Shown in pieces: positions 10,801-22,800 of a stretch of 64,000 bases of DNA. The DNA lies in NCBI GenBank assembly GCA_903813345.2, contig CAIIXF020000002.1, forward strand, positions 6,129,772 to 6,193,771. Reading direction: 5' to 3'. This DNA comes from Owenia fusiformis (lineage: Eukaryota; Annelida; Polychaeta; Sabellida; Oweniidae). Numbering within the stretch: the stretch's first letter is position 1; each line of letters opens with the position of its first letter. Position numbers and translations under genes: made by a program. A model generated the notes under the pieces. That model was not told the DNA's origin. It saw nothing but the letters and a program-made list of their open reading frames with translations, and searched no databases.

Positions 10801-13800
10801 TATATATCCCTCGGGATATTCCCTGTATCCAAAACCTCCAAATGCATAACTGTTGTATATAGTTTAGCATGATATGTACTTCTTTCTGTAACTGGAATAC
10901 GATTCTAATATACAAGCAGCACATACGTATTCCCGGGGAACCATAAATATTTTGTGTAGGGTGTGGACATTTTTCTTTTCATTTCTCTAAAATCAGATTA
11001 TTCTCATAAAATTCATACAAAGTTGGGCCTAAGCCTCTATTTTCGTATTCTGCATGTTAAGATATTTATAATGTAAAACCTAAGAGATAAATTCAATGTC
11101 TTCAGTTGAGAATAAGTATAAGGTAAATGTGTGAATTCTGCTTGTTGTTGCACTATTTTTATAATAAACAAGGTTCGATACGCAACACTGAATAGACTGC
11201 AGTCATAGCTTAGTTGTAAAGAAAACAAAAGAAGTTGGGACGTGGTCATGCTTGAATACGATTTTGAATATATCGCCGTTTACATTTGTTGAAATCGGCC
11301 TGTATTAATTTCAACAGGTGATCGGTGTACAAGGGCATATATTTGAGTTATTGGTTTAACGATAAGTATGACCTATGAGTGGGTAATGTTTTACAAATGC
11401 ATGAAACAAATACTCCAATGGCCTAATCTCAATTTTCCTGCATAAACTATTACATTGAAATGATGGTCATTTGCTCTCTAACTTCCGCACCGCATACGTA
11501 ACTTCGTAACAATTCAATAAGCCAAGACAGGACCGCTATAATCGCTACATGCCAGTGATTATTGTGTATAACTCATTCATGCATGGACATTCAATGGATT
11601 GAAAGCCCATGATTTATGCAACCACACAATAAATCCACAAGAAGATGATTTTAGATAAAATTCTTGTGTATGAAATGTAAGAAGTGACTATAAAAGATGT
11701 TCACTCATTCTCTATGCCCATTTGTGAATATATCATAATTTAATCAGGCCCTTAACCAGCTTTTGCCAAGTAAAAGGGGTTCAATTTCTTTTTAATTCTA
11801 GGGGTTCCAGTTTTTGCCCAAAATCACTTTTGCTTGAAATGATTTTTGAAGAATTTTTGGTCTTTGGTTTTTGGTTTGCTCAACCCCATGATCCCCCTGG
11901 CTATGGGCCTTATACTAACTTGAGTATAAACATGACATACATGTTCTGTATATATAAAATGAACCTTAACATAACTCTTATTCTTAATTGTTGTATTTTC
12001 AGTCAGATCCATTATTCATAGAATCATCAAGAAACATATCTCTACACTCCAGAGATTCATCCGGAAATATCAAAAACACATTTTATATTGGTGAGTTCAA
12101 TTTTTATGTCTCAAGAATTTGAATTTGTGACATATTCTTTTTAATTAAAAAGCCATCACTTGTGACCATTGTCAGCATGCGCTTTAATGTCAGCTCATCA
12201 AAATACACAATTCATTCAATAAAAAATGATAGATTTTCTCAATTTCTTCCAAATTTTGACCAGTTTTTTATTGGTTTGCATTCTGGAGTTCCTTTCCATT
12301 ACCAGTGCTTATAAATTGGTGTTTGTCATGTTATGACGTCAAGGTGTTTGTATTCATATGGAGTCAAACTGTTCATTATAATACAATGTCAATATGTTTT
12401 ATTTAAATTTTAAGATGTCAAATGTGCTTATGCTGATCATAATGATATGATGTCAAAGTGCTTCTTTTGATATGATGTCTAGTGGTGTAACGAGTGACTC
12501 GGGTAATCGACTAGAACTCGAATGAGCCTAGCAAATTGATCAATCGATTGAAAATTTGAAAATCGTGATCCTGAAAATTTTACCCTCCATACTCACGATT
12601 TAAGCAAGGATTGTATGCCTTTACATTTTTCTAATAAATTACATACTTCTGACTATATTCTGCAGATTGTTTTGTTGATTTAACGGTCAGTTGATGAGAA
12701 TTAAGTATGAGAATCGTATTCATTGCTTTTTATGTTTGTTTATATCCGGTATCTCGCATGCGCACATGTATTTTGACGGAAGTGAGAATTTTAAAGTCGA
12801 AAAAAATCCATAAAAGGCTTATATCATTGCTAATATACGGTAAATGTGCGTCTAAAACATCCAAAACGGAACTCAATCAGTTCAGAACTACATCATTGAG
12901 TGGTCATTAAACCAAAAGTCGATGTAAGTAGTGACAAATGCCTTGATTTTCCAGGTTCTAATTTTCTCAATTTTTAAAAAAAATAATAGCCAAAATCGTC
13001 TACTCGATCGTCAAATTTATTATTCTACTCGAGTAGAGATTTTGGTGGCGAGTCCCACCACTAATGATGTCAGTGTGTATTAACTTAAGGTGTGTGTTAA
13101 TAGGATGTCAGCTTATTTACTTTGATTCGATGTCAAGGTATTTGTTATGATGTCAGTGTGTTTTCTATGATATGGTGTCAAGGTGTTGTATCTTGTTTGA
13201 TTTTTGACATATACAGAGCATAAAGGCATCTTTCAAAACTCTTCTGAAGTTTCTATTCCCGTATGCATATATGAAACAATTTAGGAATGAATTTGAAAGG
13301 CCCAACATAAGCAAATGAGAACTAATAATTGTCCGCAAATGACACCCTGTTTTACACATGATTGTTATAAGTGTCGCTATGGTGAAAGGACCCCATGTGA
13401 TCAAGAAACAACCAATCACAATGGCCAATGTTTTCACTGCTTTCATATTCCGGAAAGAAACCTTCGGAATGCAGACTGGTTTTTGTTCCTTCTGCTTTAG
13501 TGATTCCATTGATGACAGATAGGTGTCCTCAGTGGTATCATCACTCATTCTTCGGACACTGGATTCCTGGGCATCGATTATCTTAATGTGTGACCTTGTT
13601 CTGCGGAAAATTTTGAAATAGACAACACTTATGATCGCCATTGGGAAACAAAGTCCAAGAAAAAAGAGAAATAGAAGATAGCCAGGGCCAACAATGTACA
13701 TCAGCGTACAATATTGACGATCTTGGAAAAATCTACCCATATTCCAACCAAGCAATGGCGCCACTCCTATAGACACCGCATGTAGCCATATATGGGCAAT

Positions 13801-16800
13801 CGCAAATGCGATATTATGACGACTCATTATTTTGTAGTATTTTAGTGGAGAAAAGATAGCGATGTAACGGTCGATTGCGATCCACTTCATACAGACTAAT
13901 GAACCACAGATTGGACTTATACAGAACAGCTGAAACACGAGACATTGTTGATACTGGATGTAATACTGGAGAAATATTGATCTCGATAAGCAAGAAAACC
14001 CGACTAGGAAATCATTCAGAGCTAGCACTAATACGAAAGGAAATCCAGGGATGCTAGCTCTTTGTTTACTAGTGAAGATCGCAAATATGACAAAACCATT
14101 TGAGATCATTGTGACCATACCCATGAGAGCCAGCAAAATACTCTTATATTTCTCACCCTTCTTTTTGATGAAATCCCCTGGCAATTTGCACCTTTCCATG
14201 AAAGTTGTCACAAAATCAGCATTTTTAACCATGCCATAACACAAGAAATGGGTCTCGTTATTGCAAGGCACATGACAGTGTAAATCTTTGATATGCACTG
14301 TATTGTTTGACGTTTTCAAACAATTTAGGATTGTCCCCATTAAGTGTCCATTGACTTCATATTGAAGGGTGATGTTGTTTTCTTCCATTGTCATTAGCAC
14401 CACAATTGTCATATTGTGGATGATCGGTATCACATCTGGTGTTAAATTGAACGCAGGGCCAGGTGCATGGCTGTAATGTGTCCCATCTACATGTATATTA
14501 GGTTCTTTTACATATATCTGTAGAGCTTCATCATGTTCAAGGATATCCCCATCTTCAGTTGTTGAAGGTTCAATGATATCTGTTATCTGTTCGTTTTTTC
14601 TATTATTATTCAGTTGTTCAATTTTGCTGCTTGTTTGTTCACTTTCATTTGCAGCTTGTTCTGAAACCATCTTAAATAGTCCAGTATTTTCCTCAACTTT
14701 TGGGAAATTTCCATTGTGATTGTTGTATTTGTTTGTATGGTTAAGTCCAGGTCTCAAATGATGGGTGTAAGGATGTTTATTTAGTGGAATTTTCCACTGT
14801 CCCTGTGAATCATCCTTTTTCAGTATAGATTCCTGTGAAGGTTTGTGGAAATTTCCGTTGCTGTAAATTATATTTTCCTTTGGAGGGTTCCTGAATGTTC
14901 CTTTGGTATGAGCTATATTATTATCCATAGGCTTCTTGAATGATCCGTTGGTGTTAGCTGTTTGTCCGAGGTTGATAGTTTCGATTATTAGAAGAAAGAG
15001 AAATAAATCTGCCATCCATATATCATCCCACATGATCGAAAAATGTTTTTATTTTATCTCACAGGTCATCACTTAGACCAGTACCAGTGTTATAAAAATA
15101 ATCCTGTCTTGTTGGGTTGTAATTGTTCTATGATGATAGTAATATCCTGTGAATATTTTTATTTATATAGTATTGTCATTAAACATTTGTAATAAGGTTT
15201 AGTTAGACTGCCAACTGACATTTGACTCCCGACATCTTCTCTGTATATCCCGATGGAATTTAAATAGTTGGTACGGTCCTCTGTGTATTTTATGCTGGCA
15301 GTCCATCAGTGTTATAAAGTGAACTGACTCTCTGAGCACCCATATTTCTTTTCAGACCTACGATTCCCATTGAGATTTTTATCGTAAAATTGTAGACATT
15401 AAACAATCTTGATTATCATCTTCAAAATTTACAGCATTTATCTGCAATAAATCTCTTATTCAATCCAATCTGGCAGATTCTTCCTATCTCTGAAACAAAT
15501 TGCTCATTTTGTTTTTAAAAAAGTGCTAATAGCTCTTTTAGTCTTGAGTGAGATTGTTATAAATGGTATGAATGCATTAAGATGTATCCAGTTAAAGATT
15601 AAGTGTGTTTAATTAGTTCTTCATCTACTTAGTACTTGGTGCTAATGAGAAACCTGTCTAGGCTGTCATGTTCTTATGATTACCCTTTTCAAGAATTTGA
15701 TGTTGTTTCTTTAAAATAGAGCTCCATCTGCACTTTTTGAAAAGGAGACATTATGATGGAGTTTTATATTAGCAAGCTTAAGAAAGCCAAGTACCAAGAT
15801 CTGGTAGACGAGGCCATAACAAGGGGATGGCATGCAGTGCAGTACCCAATAAAAGTGGGATGTAGCCTCGCTGCGCTACCTTCTATCTCAGCTAGGACTA
15901 ACACCATCCAAGCTGAAGTCGGCAGTTAAGGCAGTAGGTGCCGTGGCAGAGTCCAGCTCATGGTGGCTCGTCTGGCTCATGAGGAATGACAAGTGGTGTT
16001 CTTCAGCGAGCGATGTTTAAGACCAAATCATTGCTACCCCACTCAGATTATGCATACAGGCTAAGGGGTGAAATGTGACGATCTGAGACGCCTGCTGATG
16101 CACAGTAAAGGACACTCACTTAATTTTCCTACGAAGCCATCCACCAGTAGTAGTTCCTTTTACCGTTTGTAGCGATACATCATTGATGTTTATTTGAAAT
16201 GCAGTCATTACATGTTCTGCCTTTCATAAGTAGCTGACATTAATTTGTAAGCAAACTACCATGGAAGGCCATGACAGCTACTTATGGGTAATCGAGATAT
16301 AATCAATATCAATACTGCATACTTATTTGTTATTCTCAGAGAGTAGTGGTTTTACTATACCCTAGTATTCAGGGTAGTTTCTCGACATTGATATTTCTAG
16401 TATTCTATAAAGTGTTTTTTTCTTTAGCATCTTGAAATTCATTCTATACTTTCAACTATCTAACACCAATGTACGTCAACTTATATATTTCTGTAAAAAT
16501 AGCTCATAATGTCAAGTTGACCGAGCCACTGACTTAAATACTATATAAAAAATAAAAAAAATTAAAAAATTCATTCTGCAGACATTAGCCTAGCTACGCT
16601 GACCTCTGAATAAGAGTAGCAAAATTGCAGTTATAATGCAGCTAAGATTTAAATGACTCCAAATTTAAGTAGATGTCTCAAATGCGAATTTCATTTAAAG
16701 TATTAACTTTTGATCATAATGAAAGGATGAAATAAAATTCAATGAATGTAATATCTTGTGTGACTCTGTCATTGTTTGACTTTGATATTTTGTAACAACT

Positions 16801-19800
16801 GTTATGTTTCTGTAACACTGTTCTGCAACAACCTTTTGTTGCAATGTGATGGATGTGCCAATTTGTCATATTAATGCCTTGTCTACACAAGGAGATATGT
16901 AGAGTACTAAAATACTAAAATAGTACTCATGGCAAATATTAGTACTAAATGAGCACTTATGAAAGGAATACTGATTTATTGCATTTTTAGTACTAAATGA
17001 GTACTCATTCGATGAGTGATAAGATAGTGCTAATACATTGATTTTTCATTATTACTCAATGAGCACTCTTATACATATACTTTAGAGTACTAAATTAGCA
17101 CTTGCGGCACGAGTGCTCATGACTGCGCTTTTGCTTTGTACTAATTGAGAAATCGACATATCTCCCTGTGTAGCTTATTGATTTCAAAAATAGATATAGT
17201 CTTCTTTGTTATATGAACTGGCTATAGACAAGCGACATCATATCTCTCAAGATATATTCAATAATTATTAAATTCCAATTCATATATTTTCAGGAGACGG
17301 GAATGTCAAGTCCACTTGCAGTAAATTCCAGATACAAGATGGGGCTGGAAAAACTCTGCTAAAAGCTGACAAACAAACTGTCTCAATAGGTGCTCAATCT
17401 CAACTACATATACAAGGTAAGTTAGATATGGGCTTTCAGTATCAACTACATGTAATGTCAACTACATACAAGGTAAGTTGGTGCATAAATGGGCTTTCAA
17501 GAGAAACCCATGGAACAAAACATCTCTCGTCATCCATATCTTGAAACAGTAGCAAGAAACTAAAATAACATTTCCTGATGTTATCAATTAAAACTTTTTG
17601 TGACACATTCCCATGGTTACAACTGAACATCACCATGTATCATTGAGCTCATACATGTAATGTTACTTGCCATATTACATGTAAATTAGGAAAGTTTCTG
17701 CTGTTTTTCTTTGCATTGACCTATAAACCATGTTGAATATTTGCATCTTGTACCAGCAATAATAGCAAGGCACCATAATCATGTTTCTTAATATAATCAT
17801 GGATTTCAATAGAATATTGAATGCCCATGCTATAATCAATTAAATCATATTTCAATTGGGGAATATATTATACTGAACATCATCATGCATCATTGAGCTC
17901 ATAATGTTACTTGACATCTTAGAATGTAAATGAGGAAAGTTGCAGGTGGAAGCTTCACAAAACTGTTACAGAAATTACTTGTTACTGAATTGAATCTGTG
18001 TACAGATATTTGTTGACAGATTTTTGAAAATAGACTTGCTAGTTTTTATTTGTTTTTTTTATTCAATTCATCAAATTACATATATACAGCATTAAAAAAT
18101 CGTTGTTATCAAATATGTAAATTCAAAGTTTATAATATTATATATATATACAGGGTGTTTCATATGTATGCATCCCCTCCCATAAACTCATACATGTAGC
18201 ATAATGCCAACCTATCTTGTTATATATCATTTTGTTCCTTTTGGAAAGTTATATGAGATTGCAAAGTTTCAGAATCCAGTGGTGCCACTGAAAAAAAAAT
18301 GTATCAAAGTATGTGGGTACAGGTCATTTTGAGGGGAATTTCTGGTCATTTTGAGGGCAATTTAAAGGGAAAATTGAGTTTCTGTATTGCACATTTCTAG
18401 CAGTTGTCATCATGGCAGAGTTCAATGCACACGAGTGTGATAGTTATGCACAAAGATATATAGATAAGATTCATGCAGTGGCTTATAGGGAGGTTAGGGA
18501 CCGACCCTGGTAGGACCTCTATCACTAAAAATGGGTATGAGACAAATTGAACAGATCACCAGAAGTTACCCTTTAAACTACCCTGTACCCGCAAGCTTTG
18601 ATACATTGTATCTTTTTTCAGGGACACCCCTGGATTCTGAAACTTTGCAATCTTATGTAACTTTCCAAAAAGGAACAAAATGAATTTTGTTTAGAAATGA
18701 AACATGATTATAGAAATAGAAAATTTTAACACAAACAACAATTAGAGTAAACTTTGATCCTGTCCTTTACTTTACAGTTTAACGTCACCAGTATATTTAT
18801 ACATACATGTATATTATCCTACACTTAGTGTGCTAAATGTATAATAACATTAAAAAATAAATTTGATATCTATTGGCAAAATGAATGACTGGAATGAATG
18901 ATATGCTCAGTGATATTGATATATGCTCTATACTGAGATAAAAATGATATTCCTCAAAATCGTAGGAAATCCCATGAATATTATATACATGTAAAACTAA
19001 TGTACTATTCAATCAGCAGTTTCAATAGAAATTCATTTATAGGAGGGGTATTAGGTGTTGCATTTGACCAGTTTAAACCAAAATTGAGGTTTATAATTGA
19101 TCAAAATGGTGGACATATCGAGCATCTGTTTATGTAAATCAAGTTGACAAAAAACTTGGTTTTTGCAAGTTTAGGAAACCCTGTTTTGAAATTAAAGTGA
19201 CGTCTATATTATGGATGCTGGTTGACAGACATTATAATAAATTTGAACTCATGATATACCAAATTAAGGATAATTTAATTCCCTATCCACTGGTATATAA
19301 TATGACATGTTTTCCTTAAGAGAATCAATATTTATTTTTGAAATACGAGTGTCCCATTTTTTGGACCACCCTGTAGTTATACCTACCTGTTCATATTATT
19401 TATTAGGACAACGATGTTGCTTATGACAGTATTCTCCACATTTAAAGCATTGCATGTTGTTGGCAGTTCTTTGATTCATTGGGGAAGAAAGGTTAGGTGG
19501 AGTTTGAGTGTGACATGCTTGAAGTTGATCTCTAGATGACCTAGGGTTTTGCATGTGATGTAGTCCACGGATTGGAGTATATTGTGGCTGTGGTTGACTG
19601 TTTGATGGTCCATGGATTGGAGTGTGTTCAGACTGCAGTTGGCTGTTAGGTGGTCCATGCATTTGCATGTGTTGAGACTGCAGTTGGCCGTTAGGTCGTC
19701 CATGGATTGGAGTGTGTTCAGACTGCAGTTGGCTGTTAGGTGGTCCATCCATTGGAGTGTGTTGAGACTGCAGTTGGCTGTTTGGTGGTCCATGCATTTG

Positions 19801-22800
19801 AGTGTGTTGAGACTGCAGTTGGATGTTTAGTGGTCCATCCATTGGAGTGTGTTGAGACTGCAGTTGGCTGTTTGGTGGTCCATGCATTGGAGTTTGTTGA
19901 GACTGCAGTTGGATGTTTAGTGGTCCATGCATTTGAGTGTGTTGAGACTGCAGTTGGATGTTTAGTGGTCCATGCATTTGAGTGTGTTGAGACTGCAGTT
20001 GGCTGTTTGGTGGTCCATGCATTGGAGTTTGTTGAGACTGCAGTTGGCTGTTTGGTGGTCCATGCATTGGAGTGTGTTGAGACTGCAGTTGGCTGTTTGG
20101 TGGTCCATGCATTTGAGTGTGTTGAGACTGCAGTTGGCTGTTTGGTGGTCCATGCATTGGAGTTTGTTGAGACTGCAGTTGGCTGTTAGGTGGTCCATCC
20201 ATTGGAGTGTGTTGAGACTGCAGTTGGCTGTTAGGTGGTCCATGCATTGGAGTTTGTTGAGACTGCAGTTGGCTGTTTGGTGGTCCATGCATTGGAGTGT
20301 GTTGAGACTGCAGTTGGCTGTTTGGTGGTCCATGCATTTGAGTGTGTTGAGACTGCAGTTGGCTGTTTGGTGGTCCATGCATTGGAGTTTGTTGAGACTG
20401 CAGTTGGCTGTTAGGTGGTCCATCCATTGGAGTGTGTTGAGACTGCAGTTGGCTGTTAGGTGGTCCATGCATTTGAGTGTGTTGAGACTGCAGTTGGCTG
20501 TTTGGTGGTCCATGCATTGGAGTTTGTTGAGACTGCAGTTGGCTGTTAGGTGGTCCATGCATTGGAGTGTGTTGAGACTGCAGTTGGCTGTTAGGTGGTC
20601 CATGCATTTGAGTGTGTTGAGACTGCAGTTGGCTGTTTGGTGGTCCATGCATTGGAGTGTGTTGAGACTGCAGTTGGCTGTTAGGTGGTCCATGCATTTG
20701 AGTGTGTTGAGACTGCAGTTGGCTGTTTGGTGGTCCATGCATTGGAGTTTGTTGAGACTGCAGTTGGCTGTTAGGTGGTCCATGCATTGGAGTGTGTTGA
20801 GACTGCAGTTGGCTGTTTGGTGGTCCATGCATTGGAGTGTGTTGAGACTGCAGTTGGCTGTTTGGTGGTCCATGCATTTGAGTGTGTTGAGACTGCAGTT
20901 GGCCGTTTGGTGATCCATGCATTGGAGTGTGTTGAGACTGCAGTTGGCCGTTAGGTCGTCCATGCATTGGAGTGTGTTGAGACTGCAGTTGGCTGTTAGG
21001 TGGTCCATGCATTGGCATGTGTTGAGACTGCAGTTGGCTGTTTGGTGGTCCACGCATTGGAGTGTGTTGAGACTGCAGTTGGCCGTTAGGTCGTCCATGC
21101 ATTGGAGTGTGTTGAGACTGCAGTTGGTTGTTAGGTGGTCCATGCATTGGCATGTGTTGAGACTGCAGTTGGCTTTTTGATGGTCCATGCATTGGAGTGT
21201 GTTGAGACTGCAGTTGTTTGTTGTGTGGTCCAGGAATTGGAGAATGTTGTGGCTGTGGTTGGCTGTAGTATGGTCCAGGGACTGGAGTCAGTTGTGGCTG
21301 CAGTTGGATGTTGGATGGTCTGAGGATTAGAGTATGTTGTTGCTGTGGTTGGCTGTTGGATATTTTAGAGGTAACATCTTTATCCTTTCTCAGTTGGCTG
21401 CTGTATGTTGTTGAGGTTACATCTTTGTCTTTTGGCAGTTGGCTGCTATGTGTTGTCGAGGTAACATCTTTGTCCATTAGTAGTTGGTTGCTATGTGTTG
21501 TCAAGGTAACATCTTTGTCCTTTGGCAGTTGGTTACTATGTGATGTCAGGGTAACATCTTTGTCCTTTAGCAGTTGGCTATTATGTGTTTTCGAGGTAAC
21601 ATCTTTGTCCATTGGCAGTTTGCTGCTATGTGTTGTCAAGGTAATATCTTTGTCAATTGGCAGTTGGCTGCTATGTGTTGCTAGGGTAACATCCTTGTCC
21701 TTTGGTAGTTGGTTGGTATGTGTTTTCAGGGTAACATGGTTGTCCTTTGGCAGTTGGCTGGTGCTTGTTGTCAAGGTAACATCTTTCTCCTTTGGCAGTT
21801 GGCTGCTGTGTGTTGTCGGGTTAACATCTTTGTCCTTTGGCAGTTGGCTGCTTTGTGTTGTCAAGGTAACATCTTTATTCTTTGGCAGTAGGTTGCTATA
21901 TGTTGCCAGGGTAACATCTTTGTCCTTTGGCAGTTGGTTACTATGAGATGTCAGGGTAACATCTTTATCCTTTGGCAGTTGGCTTGTGCTTGTTGTCAAG
22001 GTAACATCTTTCTCTGTTGGCAGTTGGCTGCTGTGTGTTGTCGGGTTAATGTCGTTGTCCGTTGGCAGTAGGTTGCTATATGTTGCCAGGGTAACATCTT
22101 TGTCCTTTGGCAGTTGGCTGCTATGTGTTGTTGAGGTGACATCTTTATCCTTTTGCAGTTTGCTGCTACCTGATGTAGGGGTAACATATTTGTCCATCTG
22201 CCCTTGGCTGTTATATATTTTGGGGGTTACATCTTTATCCAGCTTCACTTGGCTACTTCTTGATATAGAGGTTACATCTTTGCCCATCTGCGCTTGAATG
22301 CTACTTGATGTATGTGAAGTATCTTTGTAAAGCAGCACTTGGCTGCTTCGTGGTGTGGGTGTTAGAATGCTGTTTGTTGAGGGAGTTTCATCTTGAACTG
22401 GGTTTATGAGGTTGGTATCTAGTGCGTCACTTGTTAGCATTAAAATTCTTTGTTGCAGGGCTGCATTTTGGAGCTTCAATGTTTTATTTTCTTTCTTACA
22501 CATTTCAAGTTCATGTATTAGATTCTCAACCCATTCACAGTGTTCTTTGGTTCTCTTTAAATTATCAGCTTCTGAACCAATGATATTGTGTTCATCTACA
22601 TCTGGAAAGAAGAAGTTTCAATATTTATTTCTGAATCTTTGGGGAAAATGATGCAAAGCTCGTCCTTTTTTTAAGTGTTAAACTCAAGCTCTCTATTACT
22701 TTTTTCAGAGTTTAAACATTTTTCAAATTGTTAATTTGGTGGTATAAACATTGAAATTGAATTATTTAGATTATTTCAAACTATTTGATCCAACTCACTT

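Larger units (their letters stand above)
5889..12002 (+). other. sarcoglycan intron with palindromic element cluster
   Basis: This 6.1-kb intron contains a 'cgtagccagggg' repeat fragment (5905-5960), single-copy AT-rich DNA (6000-7550), nested foldback elements (7560-10340 and 10690-10860) and AT-rich DNA to the next exon. Another degenerate repeat with 'tggctatgggcc' lies at about 11745-11915. I see no coding exon other than those listed. Confidence 0.6.

Noticed and set aside
19972-20913. Long plus-strand open frame of 313 codons across the 45-bp array
   Set aside because: It is the complement of the coding repeat. A period divisible by three keeps several frames open. It has no start context and its repeats encode W-W-S-M-H-type text, with the real gene on the other strand.
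19962-21188. Second minus-strand frame of 408 codons in the same array
   Set aside because: It overlaps the true last exon in another frame and lacks the C-terminal zinc knuckle and splice continuity. A repeat shadow.
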